Positions 37,935 to 51,197 of a DNA stretch of 64,000 nucleotides are shown here, one piece after another. A program made the translations under genes and the position numbers. The notes under the pieces are model-generated. The model searched no databases, had not been told where the DNA came from, and was given only the letters and a program-made list of their open reading frames with translations. Positions within the stretch are counted from its first letter, which is position 1; each line of letters starts with the position of its first letter. Source of the stretch: Typhlomys cinereus. Lineage: Eukaryota; Chordata; Mammalia; Rodentia; Platacanthomyidae. The stretch spans positions 5,522,630 through 5,586,629 of the forward strand of contig JALPQD010000075.1 of assembly GCA_023101885.1 (NCBI GenBank), given 5' to 3'.

Positions 37935-40503
37935 CCTGCCCAAACAATGGTTACATACCAGGAAGTTTCCCAGAATCTAAGAGTCCTCATTTCAAACTTC
38001 CTGGGGATTTCCCTGTCCTTTCTTAGGGGGCTCCTAGTTAGTAAATGTATCTTTCTCCCTGTCCTTTCTTCGAGAATCCTACTTTTCAGATACTAGTGGA
38101 TAGGACAAGCTTTATTTCTCATGTGGTCCGACTGATGTTTGTTTTAAACCCACCCCAAAGCTGTCAGTTCTATAATAGTCTTTGAGGTTTGCCTGGAAGT
38201 TTTGGTTTTGTTAGGGAGAAAATGACTTCTTTCTTACAATCCTTTCTCCTAAGTTTGAGGTCACCCTGATGGAAACCTTGCTACCGGATGGACCTGTCAG
38301 CTGCATGATACCAAAGCCGGCCAGGAGCCAAGATGCGACCTCTTTAACCCGAGCCTTTAACCTCCCAGAGTGTCCTCATCACTGGCACCCTGGGAAATGG
38401 AGGTATGTATGGGCGGGGGATGAAGAACAAGGGATGGGATTAGTGCAGTTAAGAAGTTCGCAGAGGTCCTGGAGAGACGGGGTTTCTGGATATATGTAGA
38501 GACAGGAGATTCAAGCAGTTTTACTTTGAAACTCCAGAAACAGAGTGTCCTTGGTAGAAGGAAGGGTCTGGTAGCCTCGCTGTGGCTGATACTTTGCTTA
38601 CTGAGACAAAACACAGCAAGGACACGTCTTCTGTACAGAGCAGCAGGCCGACAATGGCAAGTCCATGCAAGGATGTTGATGGTAGAGGAGAAAGAATGGT
38701 GCAGGGAAGGGGTGCCGTGCATGAGAATGGGTATCCTTTTGCAGAGGGGGTTATAGGGTCAAGTCTTGAGGACCCCTAGAAGCCAGAGTGAGGGAGTACA
38801 GTCTACAGTCTGTTAGGATATATCTCATCTGAATCATCTATCAAGGTACCTTCCCAGTGCGCCCCTTGCTCAAGCTTTGGTGGTTACATGGGGTAGACAG
38901 GGGCTTTGGACTCTGGGCAGTGGTTTGGTGTGTCCTTTGATTTCAGGGTTTCCCCACTGTTGCTTTTGGAAATGGCAACCTAAGTTGCAATAAGGAGGCT
39001 CTGTGCGGGAGTCTTGGAGGTAGTGGAGCTGGAGTTTCACATCTCGGCCTCGTGTGGACGTTCAACACTGAGACACTTTCCAGGGTCCTTTGATTGGAGT
39101 CCTTCGCTTGCCTGAAGCTCCTGTGCTCCGCAGAGTAGGAGGCTCTCAAGATGAGCTGTCCATGGCTCGTAGGACCGGTACTGGGAATGCTGCACGCAGC
39201 ATGCCTCAGTTTCACAGCTAGCAAAAGTATCCCACACCTGTGCCACCAAGCCTCGATGCCTTTCTTCTAGTGTAAGGGATAGGCATGAACATATGGTAAG
39301 AATTTGCAATTAAGTTTGTTCTGTATACAAGGAAAACCATGACTTTGCCCATAGTTATAAATTGCAGGGCGGTTTTGCCTAGAGAACTGTCAGATCTGGT
39401 AAGTTTCAGAATACGTCAACCCATGGGTTAGTGCCTAATTAAACCCCTAAATAATGAAATGCTGTAACCACGAATGGCTGTAAATGAAACTGTCTTTGTA
39501 AAATAGCTACATTTTACAGGCCTCGGTGCTAAACCGCCCTGGTGGCGCTGTGCCATCCCGGGCTGCTTTTTCTGCTGTCTGTGACAGGAGCCTTAACTGA
39601 TAAAGGGTCTGCAGTGGCAAGTCTTCATCTGGACCTCAGACACCAAGGTTGTGAAGGCAAGAAGCAGAAAGACCAGCATGAACTTGCTCTTAAGGTGGAC
39701 TTTAAAAATACATAAGCAATAGTTAAGTTTCTTATTTGTTAAATTAATTTATGATATTATCGTCAAAATATTTTCCACATGTGAAGTTTCACATTACAGT
39801 GCAAATAGCTGGCCACAGGCTGGGGTTCATGGAGTGAGTGTGTTCGTGTCTCTGACCTTGGTCCTGCTTTCCTGTGTGCTTTTAGACAGTAAACTTGGGA
39901 AACAGGTGGAATGAGCCTACCATTGTGGGGAGCTGGTCTAGATGATCTTCATGTCTCATTCTATGCACATCACAAACTTCCTAACAGATGGGATGAGCTC
40001 CCAGAGGACAATGGCTGCTGTGCTTTGAAATCAGGGTCAGTTTTCTGAAACTTTCCTATTTCTGAACTTAACATTTTATATACATGTCAAAATCATTAAA
40101 AATATCTGTCCAGTGTGAGTTTGGGCTTCTTCAAAATTCACTGGATAACACGCTTAGATATTCTAGTCACAGACCTTTTGAACTTGGCTCCTGTAGAACC
40201 TAAGATATTCATTGCACTTTTCAAGGCAAAAGTACTTCATATGAGGTGCAAGTCAACGGGTCCAGATGTTCCTGCCCTGATCACTATGTCTCTTTGACGC
40301 ACAGGTCAAAAAGCCTTTTTCTTTTTGCTCCATTCCAATTCATTCTCAAAAGAAAAAGTCTACTAGTCACTCTAAATTCTTTCCAGTCTTGTCTTTGTTT
40401 CTGAAAAAAAAGTTTATTGCATCCTTCTCCAATAAAGACGCTTTTATTGTGCTTCAAAGATGTATCCTAGACATGTTCTCAGTGGCCATTTGAAAAAATT
40501 TTA

Positions 40504-40690
40504 ACATGGCCTGGTGAGATGAATCAGTGGGTAAAAGTGCTTGTTGTACAAATCCTATGACCTGACTTAAATCCCTAAAACTGATGTAAAGGTGGAAGGA
40601 GGGAACCACATGATCCCTATGTAGCACAAGTATACATGTTCCCACACATGCATATATATAAGAGAATCTTAATTAATTAAAGTGCCCGGT
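40504..40690 (+). repeat. B3/B2-like SINE, shortened
   Basis: The tRNA-like head (cctggtgagatgaatcagtg) leads through a degenerate body to a CA/TA-rich end (cacacatgcatatatataag). Its first part is perfectly mirrored at 40955-41020. Confidence 0.6.
40525..40590 (+). repeat. Inverted repeat, left arm (66 bp)
   Basis: This 66-bp stretch is the exact reverse complement of 40955-41020, as read base by base. It lies inside a B3-like SINE. The arms are separated by 364 bp. Confidence 0.9.
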
Positions 40691-40954
40691 AACACAGTCT
40701 TTACCAAATCCATCTGACAGAGAGGCCTAGATGCAGCAGAATGGAACTTTCTAGCATGCCTCCTGGATGGTGAATTTCTTCTTCACTTTCTGAAAGTAAT
40801 TTCCCAAATGTTGCCTGTTTGTTTAACCATGGCAATTGACAGCTGCTGTGGCCTTTAGTTTCTTCAGCTGGAAGGTGGCAAAACTGGATTTAATTCCTGA
40901 GACTTCTCCCAGCAACACAGCCAAGATGAGAACTTGCTCTTCCTCATCCATCTC

Positions 40955-41020
40955 TTTACATCAGTTTTAGGGATTTAAGTCAGGTCATAGGATTTGTACA
41001 ACAAGCACTTTTACCCACTG
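40955..41020 (-). repeat. Inverted repeat, right arm (66 bp)
   Basis: Exact reverse complement of 40525-40590. The remainder of the SINE is not present on this side, so only this internal slice was copied. Confidence 0.9.
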
Positions 41021-42904
41021 GAATCTCTGTCTACAGCGGAAAAACCGAAGCTCAACCTGCCAGGAAGCAAGGACCCTGGCAAAGGTCTAATACACCTACT
41101 CTGTGAAGTGCCTCACCAGTTTTCCCTTAACCTAGATCTGTGCCAAGAGAACCAATCTCTCGAACTATTGAATCTATTGAAGTCCCTGCTGATTTCTTTC
41201 TTTAAGAGTGTCCACCAGATGACCTGCTAGAGTGGTATTCATTTAAGGGCAAGGCTGAGCCATGCCGCAGCCTGTCAGCGACTGGGTAGCACTGACAATG
41301 TTCTGAGAGTCTCTTACTAGTTCCCCTTCCACGTTGATCAGTAATCACACGGGAAAAATCCTCTTCTCACTGCTATGGGAATCAATGCTTTGAAAAATAG
41401 ATTGGACTGCACAGGAATGGACCAATGAATCTGCGGGCTCTCAGTCCTGCTGCCATGAGCTCTGGGAGGGCTGGGGCTGCTCCAAGAAGCAGCGTCAGTG
41501 GCTGTCTGGGTCCCTTCATGGGATGAAAGTGAGGCTTAGTGTTTAGCAGCTTCTGTTTTGTGGTGTTTGTTGTGCAGTGTCGTGGATTTGATCTAGTGTC
41601 TGGGCACACCTGGAACATTCTTCCATGGAACTTCACTGCCAGCCCCCAAGTCATGTACCTGAACGATGACAGTTATTTGGCTTTCATGGCACCGGAAGTA
41701 CAGATCTAATGTGTTGTTCACAGGCAATGCTGATATGTGCCCCATGATTCCTCCCTGAGTCTAGCAAAAATCACACTTGTCACACAGGTGGGGGTACTCA
41801 GCAGCTCAAAAAGTCAGTCTGCACAGCTCGGTAGGGCCCAGGCGGCTTCTCTCACAGGCTGTCTTGCTCGCGCAGGCCAGTGATCGGCATTTCTGGCCTT
41901 TCAGGCAAAGGAGACAGAAGGGAGGTGAATGTTCGGTCTAAGCTCCCTTTTCTGACACTCTCTGAGTTTCAGCTTCTGGGTCCCTTGTCGCCAGGGCTCC
42001 TACTATGTATAGTGCAAATTTCCTTTGAGAAAGAGTATGGGGCTCTGTGCTGGCTTGGCTCCCATGTGTTGCACATCCAGAAGGTCCAGAGCTATAGATC
42101 AGCTGATGCCAGTCTTCCCTTTCCCCCCACCGCTGATCTTGGAGACGGTAGACATGGATGGTTATATGGTGTCGTATAGGTTCCAGTATTCAGTATATAT
42201 CATCTCCCAAGAAGGACTTTGTGCCAACTTCTTCGTTATTGATAAACAGTGTCCTTCCTTCCTGTTCTAAACAAGCACAAACACCTTGTTTTCCAAGAAC
42301 ACAAGAGGAAAGATTATGAACTTGAGCATCACGTGCCCAACTGGCTGCCCTCCACACACATCCTGGGATCTGGAAGACCCTTGTGACATTCTCCTTGTTA
42401 TCAGCGAGACAGAGCTCAGAAATGACATGTAGGATGCCTCGGGACCACTGCCCCCACCACACTAGATTTCGTCCAGCTCTGACACCAGCTCTGTCTCCTC
42501 CCTGTTTGCAACCTGTGATCTGTCCGTCCTTGGCTCAAGAGACCTGTCAGGTGCTGCCTGGCCTTCCTCGTACCTCTAAGTGGCCTGTCCCTCAGGCTGT
42601 GCCTGCCAGGCCACTTGCAGGCATCCAGGTCACAAGCTCACTGAGCACCTGGCTTGCACCTTCCATCAGATTCCCACAGGTCCTGAAGTTGGCCATCCTT
42701 AGGGCGGCAGACTCATGCCTCCCTCCCTGGAGTGCTAGAGCATGGCCTAGCGTCACTGCCCATCTGTGCTTATTTGTGCAATAGGTCTTATTGTTTAACT
42801 GGATGTGCAAACTGCTACAGGGCAAAGATTACAGATTGATTTTTCCATGACCAAGGATGATGCTAAGCTTCTAGCACTGTAAGGCATTCCATATTTATGG
42901 ACTG

Positions 42905-44640
42905 ACTAAAAGACTTACTATTGTTGGGGCGAGAAGATCACCACTCAAGCACATGTACAGATTTACCACATCGATATCAAAACCTACTCCCCAAAATTTT
43001 TGGTGGAAACAGAAATCATTCTAAAATTTATGTTGAGCAAACAGTCTTAAAAAAAATGAAGTTGAAGGTCTCAAGCATCTTGGTTTCAAGATTTACTTTG
43101 AAGTCAAAGCAATGAAAACAGCATGGCATTGCAGAAAGACAGACACATGGGCCCACAGATGGTGGGTTCACACACAGACCTGAAATAAGTAGTGCAAAGG
43201 GTTCACTGATTTAGACCAGGGCTAAAGCCATTCAGAGGAGAAAGGTCAGCATTTCCCACAAATGGTGCTGGGAAAACTGCGTGTCATCCATATGCAAAAG
43301 AATGAAGTTCGGCCCTTACTTCATACCAGATATAAGGTGAAGTGGATCAAAGACTGAAACAGAAGACCTTGAATTACAAAATTTCCAAAATAAAAAAGCA
43401 CGGAGGAAAGCTTCATTAAACTGAGTTTTCAATGATTTCTCGAATACAACACTAAAAACCCTGGCAACAAAAGGAAAACTACATATTCTGGACTATTTCA
43501 GAGCAACCAGCAGAATGAAAAGGCAACCTAGAGAATGGAGGGAATCATGTGATAACCAGATGTCTAATAGGAGGTCAATATCCCCTATATAGAACACATA
43601 TGATTAACAATAGCATAGAACAATCCAATTAAAAATGGGCAAAGATCTTGAACAGTCATTTCTCTAAGACACATAAGAAGATAAACAGATGACCAACTAG
43701 GACAGGATAACGTGTCACTAGAGGAACACAAACCCAAACTGCGGAGATTCCATCTCACACATAAGATGACTACTATCAAAAAACCAAAACATAAAAGTGG
43801 TAAAGATTGTAAAAAAGAAATCCTCATGCACTGCTGGTAGGAACAGAAAATACATTTAAATGAACAGACATATACGCACATATACAAATGTATGTGGCAG
43901 TGATCTATACTCATAAAATATTCATACTTATACCAGTGCTATGCAAAATAGCCAGAAGGGCTGGAGAGATGGCTCAGGGGTAGTCATAACTCCTGTCTTG
44001 CAAGCAGAAGGTCCTGAGTTCACATCCCAGGTCTCATGTAAAAATGCCAGGTGGAAATGGTGGCCTGTATTTCCGGCCCTAGTGGGCGGGGCCAGGGAAA
44101 TTCCAGAGAGAAGCAAAAAGGAGGTAGAAGCAATCCAGGATGATTCTGGAAGTCACCCTTGGTCCTCCACAGGGTCACACAGTGTCCTCTGATAACTAAC
44201 TAACTAACTAAGTAAAATAGCCAAAATATGAAGGCAACTCACATGTCCATCAATCTATTAGTGACTGAATGGATAAACAATGTGTTATACACATGCAATG
44301 AAAGCCAGCTTTAAAACTGGTGAAAGAGAATTCACAATGCCTCAACATGGGAGATCCTTGAGATGAGCATGCTAAATGAGACAAGACAGTAACAAAAGCA
44401 TTCATACTTGTATAAGGTTCCTAGAATAGCCAGATTCATAGAGACAGATAGCAGAGTGGGGGGTTTTCAGGGTCTGAGGTACAGAGATGAAGAGCTAATA
44501 TTTAATGTGTGCACTTTTACAAGAATTCTGTAGGTAGGTGGTGGTGATGATTGCCACACAGTGAGGCTATTTCTAATGATATTGACCTGTGCACCTAAAA
44601 ATGGCAAAATAGTATATTTTATATTATGTGCATTTCTTTT
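42905..44640 (+). mobile_element. Old LINE-1 fragment interrupted by a SINE
   Basis: Pieces such as 'cacaaatggtgctgggaaaa', 'aaaatgggcaaagatcttga' and 'gagattccatctcacacata' are in the order of an ancient mammalian L1 ORF2. Continuation after the SINE with 'aaggcaactcacatgtccat' and 'gtgcacttttacaagaattc' fits L1M-class 3' sequence. Many lesions, no intact frame. Confidence 0.75.
43955..44213 (+). mobile_element. tRNA-derived SINE (family A), copy 2
   Basis: The head ggctggagagatggctcagg and box B region 'ggtcctgagttcacatccca' are followed by the same body as the copies at 29626 and 63581, and the tail is (aact)n. It is inserted into an old L1 and bounded by a perfect 10-bp duplication AAAATAGCCA at 43945-43954 and 44214-44223. 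Confidence 0.85.
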
Positions 44641-47429
44641 GAACAAAACCATTTTTAAGTCTACTCAATAAACTCACTTGTGCTGTACTCATGTGTACAT
44701 ATTCCCTTCTTACTTGTAAAGTATCTCCTATTTCCACTGGAGTTTTCAGTGTAGGTTGTGACATCCTGTAATCTTTTTATAGGAAACAAGAGAGGAACAT
44801 CACAGTCTTTGTATACATTCCCAGATTCAACAAGTCAGTTTTGTTATGTCTATGGTATGTTACATATGTTAATATATTCAGATAGTGTCCTTAGAGTCAG
44901 AATCACACCTTCATGTCATGCACACGGCACTGCTGGGTACAGATGCCAGATGGGCCACAAAACAGGAAGACCAGAGTCACTGGACCAAGGTCACTCAGAG
45001 TTGGCTGGCACGAGATGCCTGTTTCCAGAGCTCAACAATGTCTGCCAAAATACAGTATGCTGAATCTCCTTTTTTATTGATAGAGTCGTCTGTCTTAACT
45101 AATAAACTAGTTTTCCCAGACAATTTGTTCACACTTCAGATGAGGTTGACTAAAATGTCTTATAACAGATGATACTTAGCTTGGAGCCTGTGGCCTTGTG
45201 CCCTCGAGGCTTTGCACTTTAGAAGCGAGGGACTCAGATTTACTCCTGAGCCCCCAAATTTTGTAGGCAAACACTAAGAAATGTGGGGTCCAGTGGCAAG
45301 ATGGTTACACAACTGTGCAATGAGAACACAGCGGTGACCTCTAGAGTCTCTGGTTGTTATTAAATTAGACCAGATTTCCTTTTCTTCTGGTTGGTGACGA
45401 AGCCATGCTTCCTCTCTGTTCTCCCTGAGATTGACCAGCATACATGAAAAACTCAGGCTCAAACGAGGTGCCATCTGCAGAGAGCCTTGCAGATGTTGTG
45501 TCAGGACATGTGGTAAGGTAAGGCTAGTTTGATGATTGGAAGCAGAGGTTCATTCTTCCGGATCGAGGCTTGGTTCTCGGCAATAGGGTTTCTGTGACCA
45601 TGTTAATGAGATTCTATGGGCAAAGGGCTGAGAGTCCACAATGCATATTCTGTTGGAGAAAGGCTGAGGGATATTTTGAGTGGCCCCAAGTCATGAAGTA
45701 TTTACAGTGACCTATAAGAGCCAGCAGTGACACTGGAGTGTGGTCTCTCAGAGGCCCATGCTGAAAGCCAAGTGTGCACATGCACACGTGTGTGTAAGGA
45801 CAGCGGGCACAGATACAGCCTCTCAAATCTCCTGCCCATCATGCTACAGGGGCGGGGGGCACTTCAGTGAGGGAGACACTTGAGAGAGTCAGTTCCCTTG
45901 GTGTCTGAGCAGGAAATTCTCAAGAGATCGTTTTGCTGTCAGATTCTTGATGCGCTAGGTACCATGGACATGCTTCAAGGATGCCATTCCCCAGAGGGAA
46001 TTAGTAAGAGGAGAAGACAGTGCAGGTGCGTGTGCGTGTGCGCACGCTGCAGACGGCTTATTAGTGTCAGCACTGAGGTGGTGTTTACACACTTAGGCAG
46101 GTGCAGAGATGGGAGAGGCTGGGTCTGTGGATGGGATGACTGGTGGAGTCCATACGACAGCTAACTTGGGGATTATAAAAACCAGACGAGCCAGCAGATA
46201 ACTGCTGTACAGTAACTCCACAATAAAAATGTCACTTTTCTCTATTATTTTATAAAATTGACTAGCCTAGGAAAGCTTTCAAGCAGGACACCGATACCTT
46301 CCACCCTTAAAACCAGATCTAGGCATTTATTAACTGGTATTCACACGGCTTTCTCGTTGCTTGAGTTTGTGAAGCGAGACCAGATTTCCTGTTCTTAGAA
46401 TTCCTTCAGGAATAGAGAGCACAGGGCCAGCGAGGTAAGCGTTTTCATCTACAGTGACAGCCAGCGCCGACTGCACTCATGTGTCCCAGTCTTCCTCCTG
46501 CCTCGTCCTGGGACAGTGAAGCAAAATTCTCATCCATTAATTTCACTCATTACTCTTAAAAATCATCATAACAAAGAACACTAGTCTCTCCCCCAATCAT
46601 TAACACCTTCCCTCCTTTTTCAGACAGAAGCACGTTCTGAGAACAGCAGGGTCCAGAGGCCGGGCTTCACCGGTGCTGTCTCACCTCTCTGGGGCTGGCG
46701 TTTCGAAAGCATTCTCACGGAAGAGCGCAAGGTGGAGATTGCTAGGGCTCTGTGTGTGTGGATAAACTTCAGAATGATTATCCAGAAAACGTGCCCCTGA
46801 ATCCTAAATGAAAAGGCTTTATTTAGAGGGCTATTTGCTCTCTCCAGCTGTGTGGTCTGTCATGACCTAACTTGATATAGACTAAGATCTTTCTCGATGA
46901 AAGCACATGTGCTGTTTCCATGCAGGGATTTAGATGAAACACTATTTCTAGCCCTTGGTTGCTCTTTGAATGATGACCCTTTACCCTCAATCATTGTTTC
47001 CAAGCTGGAGCCACTTTTTTCAAGTTCATTTCACTAATGTTCTACTGGAACTCCACTGAAGAGGCCCACCAACCATTAAGCCTCTCTGCCCAGCAGAACC
47101 CAGTGCCACAGCTGCTTGAGACACGGTATGACATCATGGGACAGATAGAGGGTGAGCAGTTTGTTTCTAGCTAAGGCTTCATTTATCCATGATATATTCT
47201 GCCAAAGGACACACACACACACAGATTGCAAAGAACAGCAACTTGTTTTTAAAATACAATACTTTTTACAGGACTGCACATGATAGAATGCGTTCCTCAT
47301 GCGTGAGGATGGGTTCAACCCCTAACATCACACACAAACACAAAGCGACGCACGAAGGCAAAGCAAGCGTGCCTGGGTTACGCAGCTCAGCTTTCTCCTT
47401 AGATTTGAGAAACTGAAGCGGTCTTGGTA

Positions 47430-47955
47430 AAGCAGGTTTAGAGCGGCCATGCTGGGATGGTCTCCGAAGGTCTTTGAAGGTCAATTCCCACTGCTGGGAT
47501 GACCCTGAAGGAACCCCCCCAACCCAACTTCCCCCAACTCTTTGCTTATGAAAGGATGTGGAGATTAGTTCTCCTGTAAGGAAACAGCCCCACTTCAAGG
47601 CGGGCACAAGATCACCGGGGGTTGGGCCTCAATGTGAGCTAAGCAGTGAGGACAAGTCAGTTTCTCCCCCTTCTCCCCCTCCCCTTGTCTGAATGTATAA
47701 ATATACCTGATTTTGACTTGGCAAACATCCTTGGCACCCGCCCCTCACGCACTCCACATGTGGAGTCTGTGAGTCCATTTCTAGCTCTATGCCTCTCATG
47801 GATTCCATGCCTGGAGTCCATGAGTTCTCCAGGGCGCCCTAGCTCCTCATGTCTGGAGTCCAGGAGTTTCACTCTTTTCTCTCCTCTACTAAACTCTACC
47901 TTAATCCTCTACCTGTGTTCTGGTTTCAATCTTTGATTCTGAACCCCACAAGAAC
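47430..47955 (+). mobile_element. Solo or 5' LTR, copy 1 (ERV-like family B)
   Basis: It starts near 'gcggccatgctgggatgg', carries a TATA box TATAAATA at 47696-47703, and has the same downstream order as the second copy from 48515. This includes the 'tctaccttaatcctctac' and 'gtgttctggtttcaatc' 3' portion. Same orientation as the second copy. No viral gene is present. Confidence 0.7.
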
Positions 47956-48514
47956 CCCATAACTGTGGGGAGGCCAATATCTTCAGGCATGTCATTCACT
48001 CTGCTTGCTTGAGCTGTCCATCCAGGGAACAGGGAGATGAAAGTCGCATTTGCTTGCAGAAGATGCCTCCCAGGGAAGGGGGATGAAATCGTCCTGGAAA
48101 ACCTGGCCAGCTTTCCCAGAAGCAAGGGGTGAGATAGCCTAGGTAGGGAAACAGAAGTCACCTGGGGCAAGGGAAGGGTGAGATAGCCCAGGGTAGGTAA
48201 ACACAGAAGTCACAAGGAGGGAGATTTTAGTTTAAGGGAAAACCCCAAGGACTTTTAAAGACAACCTTCTGAGGATATGAAGGGGGCTAGTGAACTAGTG
48301 AGAGTTCTCAAATCAGACTCTGGCTGGCCTCTGTGTAAATGTGTGAGCATTCCTGCATCAGGAGGAGGAGTTTGGAATACCTCCAGTGACACTAACCCTT
48401 CCCTGGAGAACCTCTGAGATAGGATTTTCCCTTCCCTTTTCTAGTCTTTCCTCCCTCCCTCTCTCCCTTCTTTTTGAAAACTTTATTATTGCATATTTTA
48501 TATATCATATTAAG
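47956..48514. other. Spacer between the tandem LTRs
   Basis: No protein similarity recognised. It contains an imperfect 36-bp direct repeat (ggtgagatagcc... near 48.13 and 48.17 kb). It could be a remnant of internal retroviral sequence or host DNA. Confidence 0.4.
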
Positions 48515-49133
48515 GCAGGATCAGAGCAGCCATGCTGGGATGGGTCTCTCAAGGTCTTTGAAGGTCTTTGGAATTCCTGAAGGTCATCCCCCACTGCTGG
48601 AATCACCCTGAAGGGACACTCCTGCTGAGGAACTGACTCCAATCCTCCCAGAGATAAGATGGCCAACTTCCCTATGAAGGGATTATGGAAACGAGCCCTC
48701 CACGTCAAACAACTTGACCTCTAGCCCACGTGGGACCTAGTGGGAGTTAACCAATGAGAAAAAGCCAGTTTCCTGGGCTTGTCCAGGTGTATAAGTACAC
48801 CTGGTCCTGGCAGCCATCTTTGGTGCCCCAGCCCTCATGGCACTCTAGTGTCATGAGTTTCTTTTCCAGCTGCCTGCTTCTCATGAGTTCTCCGGCACCC
48901 TAGCCCCTCATGGCATTAGTGCCATGAGTCTGTTTCTTGCCTGTTTCTCATGGAGGTTCCCTAGCCACTCATGACATTCATGCCATGAATTGTGTTTTGT
49001 GCCTGTTTCTCATGCATTCCATGAGTTCCTCGCTTCTCATGGATTCCATGCCTAGGATCCATGAGTTCTCTGGCATCCTAGCCCCTCATGACACCTAGTG
49101 CCATGAGTTTCTTTTCCAGCTGCCTGCTTCTCA
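48515..49133 (+). mobile_element. LTR copy 2 of family B, 5' part
   Basis: It opens with the same 'gcagccatgctgggatgg' block as copy 1. It has CCAAT near 48752, a TATA-like TATAAG at the centre of a perfect 9-bp-arm palindrome (48783-48804), and then a tandem series of short palindromes (48834-49107). It is cut at 49133 by the MaLR-like insertion and resumes at 51198. Confidence 0.75.
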
Positions 49134-49526
49134 TGTCATAGTTAGGCACAGGTGTCAACTTGATGGTTGATTTTTGAGCTCTTGGGCACATTTGTGGAGA
49201 ATTAGTGGTTGGGTTTAGCCCAGAGCAAATCTGCAGCCTCTAGTGGGTGGGACTAAGCCCTGAACAGGTGAATAAATACTGAGAGCTGGTTAAGGAAGGT
49301 GGCATCCTTCTGTTCACTTGGCCAGACATGCTGGTCTGGTAAGTAAAGATTGTCCGTCTCTCAGCCATTATGTGGTAATGGTGGCCAGTTCCCTCAGCCC
49401 TGGTGTTGGTGCGTGCTCTCCTGTCAAGCTGGACTGAGAACTGTAACTAGACTGTCATAAGGAAATTAAACCCCTTGTTCCCTTAAGCTGTTTGATGGTC
49501 AGTAACCATGCAGACAAACTGCTACA
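49134..49526 (+). repeat. 5' LTR of MaLR-like element (393 bp)
   Basis: It starts TGTCATAGTTAGGCACAGG and ends gctaca, so it has TG...CA ends, and it pairs with 50771-51197. It lacks an approximately 35-bp block present in the 3' LTR (near 'aattgtctagctgacaggg'). Confidence 0.85.
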
Positions 49527-50770
49527 GATTTTGGTACCTGGGAAGTGGGGTGTTGCTAATAAATCTGACTGTGTGGACTCTGTGGCTTTTGAATGGTTTT
49601 GCTGGACAAAGTTTGAAATGTTTGAAGATTTTGACTTTGTGGATTACCAATCCCATTCTGCAGAGTTTTGTGGGCCATTTGGAAAATAGTGATGCTGAGA
49701 GAGTTGTGAATTTTTTTGGCCCAATTTGTAAGGAGGGGAACAAGTATTTTGGTCAAGCTGAATTTAGAGACGATGGACTGGTTTGCTTGATGGGGGACAG
49801 CTGTGTTGATGGCCATGAAACTCTGGATCAGGAAAGGGCAGGCAGCAGAGCAGCTGCCACTGTTGGAATTATGACTGTTATTGAAGGAAAACCTAGTGCT
49901 TTGCACTGGGATGGTGGAAGACAAGAACACCACTGTATGACAATTCCATAGTTTGGAAACCAGGATTCCTTCAGGGGCCGAAAGCCCAAGTTGAAGCCAT
50001 TCTTGCCCTTTGAAAGTTTCAGCTACATAGAAAGAGGCTCTTCCAGAGTCAGCACGCTAAAGTTGGTACAGCTGTGGCTCCAGTGGACCAAGCTATATTT
50101 GAGCCTTGCTGTGGACTCTGCTGGCATCCCTCAGGTGGTACTGGTTTTAGTACACAATTACAGGGTTTGTAGAGAGCAGCAAAAGCTTGGCACCAAGTGG
50201 CAGGTGTAGAGTTCCTGCAAAGAAAGGTGAAGCTTATAGCTGCAGAGGTGAACCCAAAGTACTGTTGAAGATGCCAGAACCATGGGATGTATGCTGAGGA
50301 CGTCTGCAAGTGGAGATTCAGCCTGGTTTAGAGGAACTCTGCTTCTACAACTTTGAGCTGTGAGCAAGGACTGGGATTGCCTAGAATCTTGAGCCACCAT
50401 GACTACGTGACGAGCAACAGAAGATGGACATTGAAATACAGGATGCAGTAATTGATTTGCTGGACTTGATTTTAATGCAATTGTATTATGATACTTCTGT
50501 TTGATATTTTATCTTGTTGAAGTATTTAACATTTTGATTTGATAGATTTGAGACTTTTTAAAAAACTTTTGAGTTTGAACATTTTAATAAGTGAACTTTT
50601 AATGACTGACATTTTAAATTGAATTATAGAAATTTTTAGTTTTGGACTTTTAGAATTAATAAAATTAAATGTATTTATATTTTTAAGATAACTTTTAACA
50701 CCTATGAGAAGGATTGAAGGTTACAATTTAAAAGTACTATGTTTTTGTGTCAGGTTGACAAGGGTTGGAG

Positions 50771-51197
50771 TGTCAAGTTAGGCACAGGTGTCAACCTAAT
50801 GGTTGAGGGTTTGAGTTTTGGGCACATTTGTGGAGAATTAGTGGTTGGGTTAAGCCCAGAGCAAACCTGCAGGAAATTGTCTAGCTGACAGGGAAGGCCC
50901 AGCCTATGGTGGACTAAGCCCTGAACAGGTGAATAAAATACTGAGAGCTGGTTAAGGAAGGTGGCGTCCTTCTGTTCACTTGGCCAGACATGCTGGTCTG
51001 GCAAGTAAGGATTGTCCATCTCTCAGCTGTTATGTGGTGATGGTGTGGCCAGTTCCCTCAGCCCTGGTGTTGGTGCATGCTTTCCTGTCAAGCTGGACTG
51101 AGAACTGTAACCAGTAATCTTAAGAGAGAATAAACCCTTGTTCCCTTAAGCTGTTTTGATGGTCATTTATCAACAACCATGCAGGCAGACTGCAACA
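50771..51197 (+). repeat. 3' LTR of MaLR-like element (427 bp)
   Basis: It starts TGTCAAGTTAGGCACAGGTG and ends gcaaca. It is clearly related to the 5' LTR along its whole length, with scattered substitutions and small indels. Divergence indicates an old insertion. Confidence 0.85.

Larger units (their letters stand above)
49134..51197 (+). mobile_element. MaLR-like LTR retrotransposon, nested, non-coding
   Basis: A complete small element has two LTRs (393 and 427 bp) flanking a 1.24-kb interior. The interior opens gattttggtacctgggaagt and resembles ERVL-MaLR internal sequence, which lacks reverse transcriptase. A purine-rich tract (agggttggag) sits immediately before the 3' LTR. Open frames inside are short and not recognisable. 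It splits family B LTR copy 2. Confidence 0.75.
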
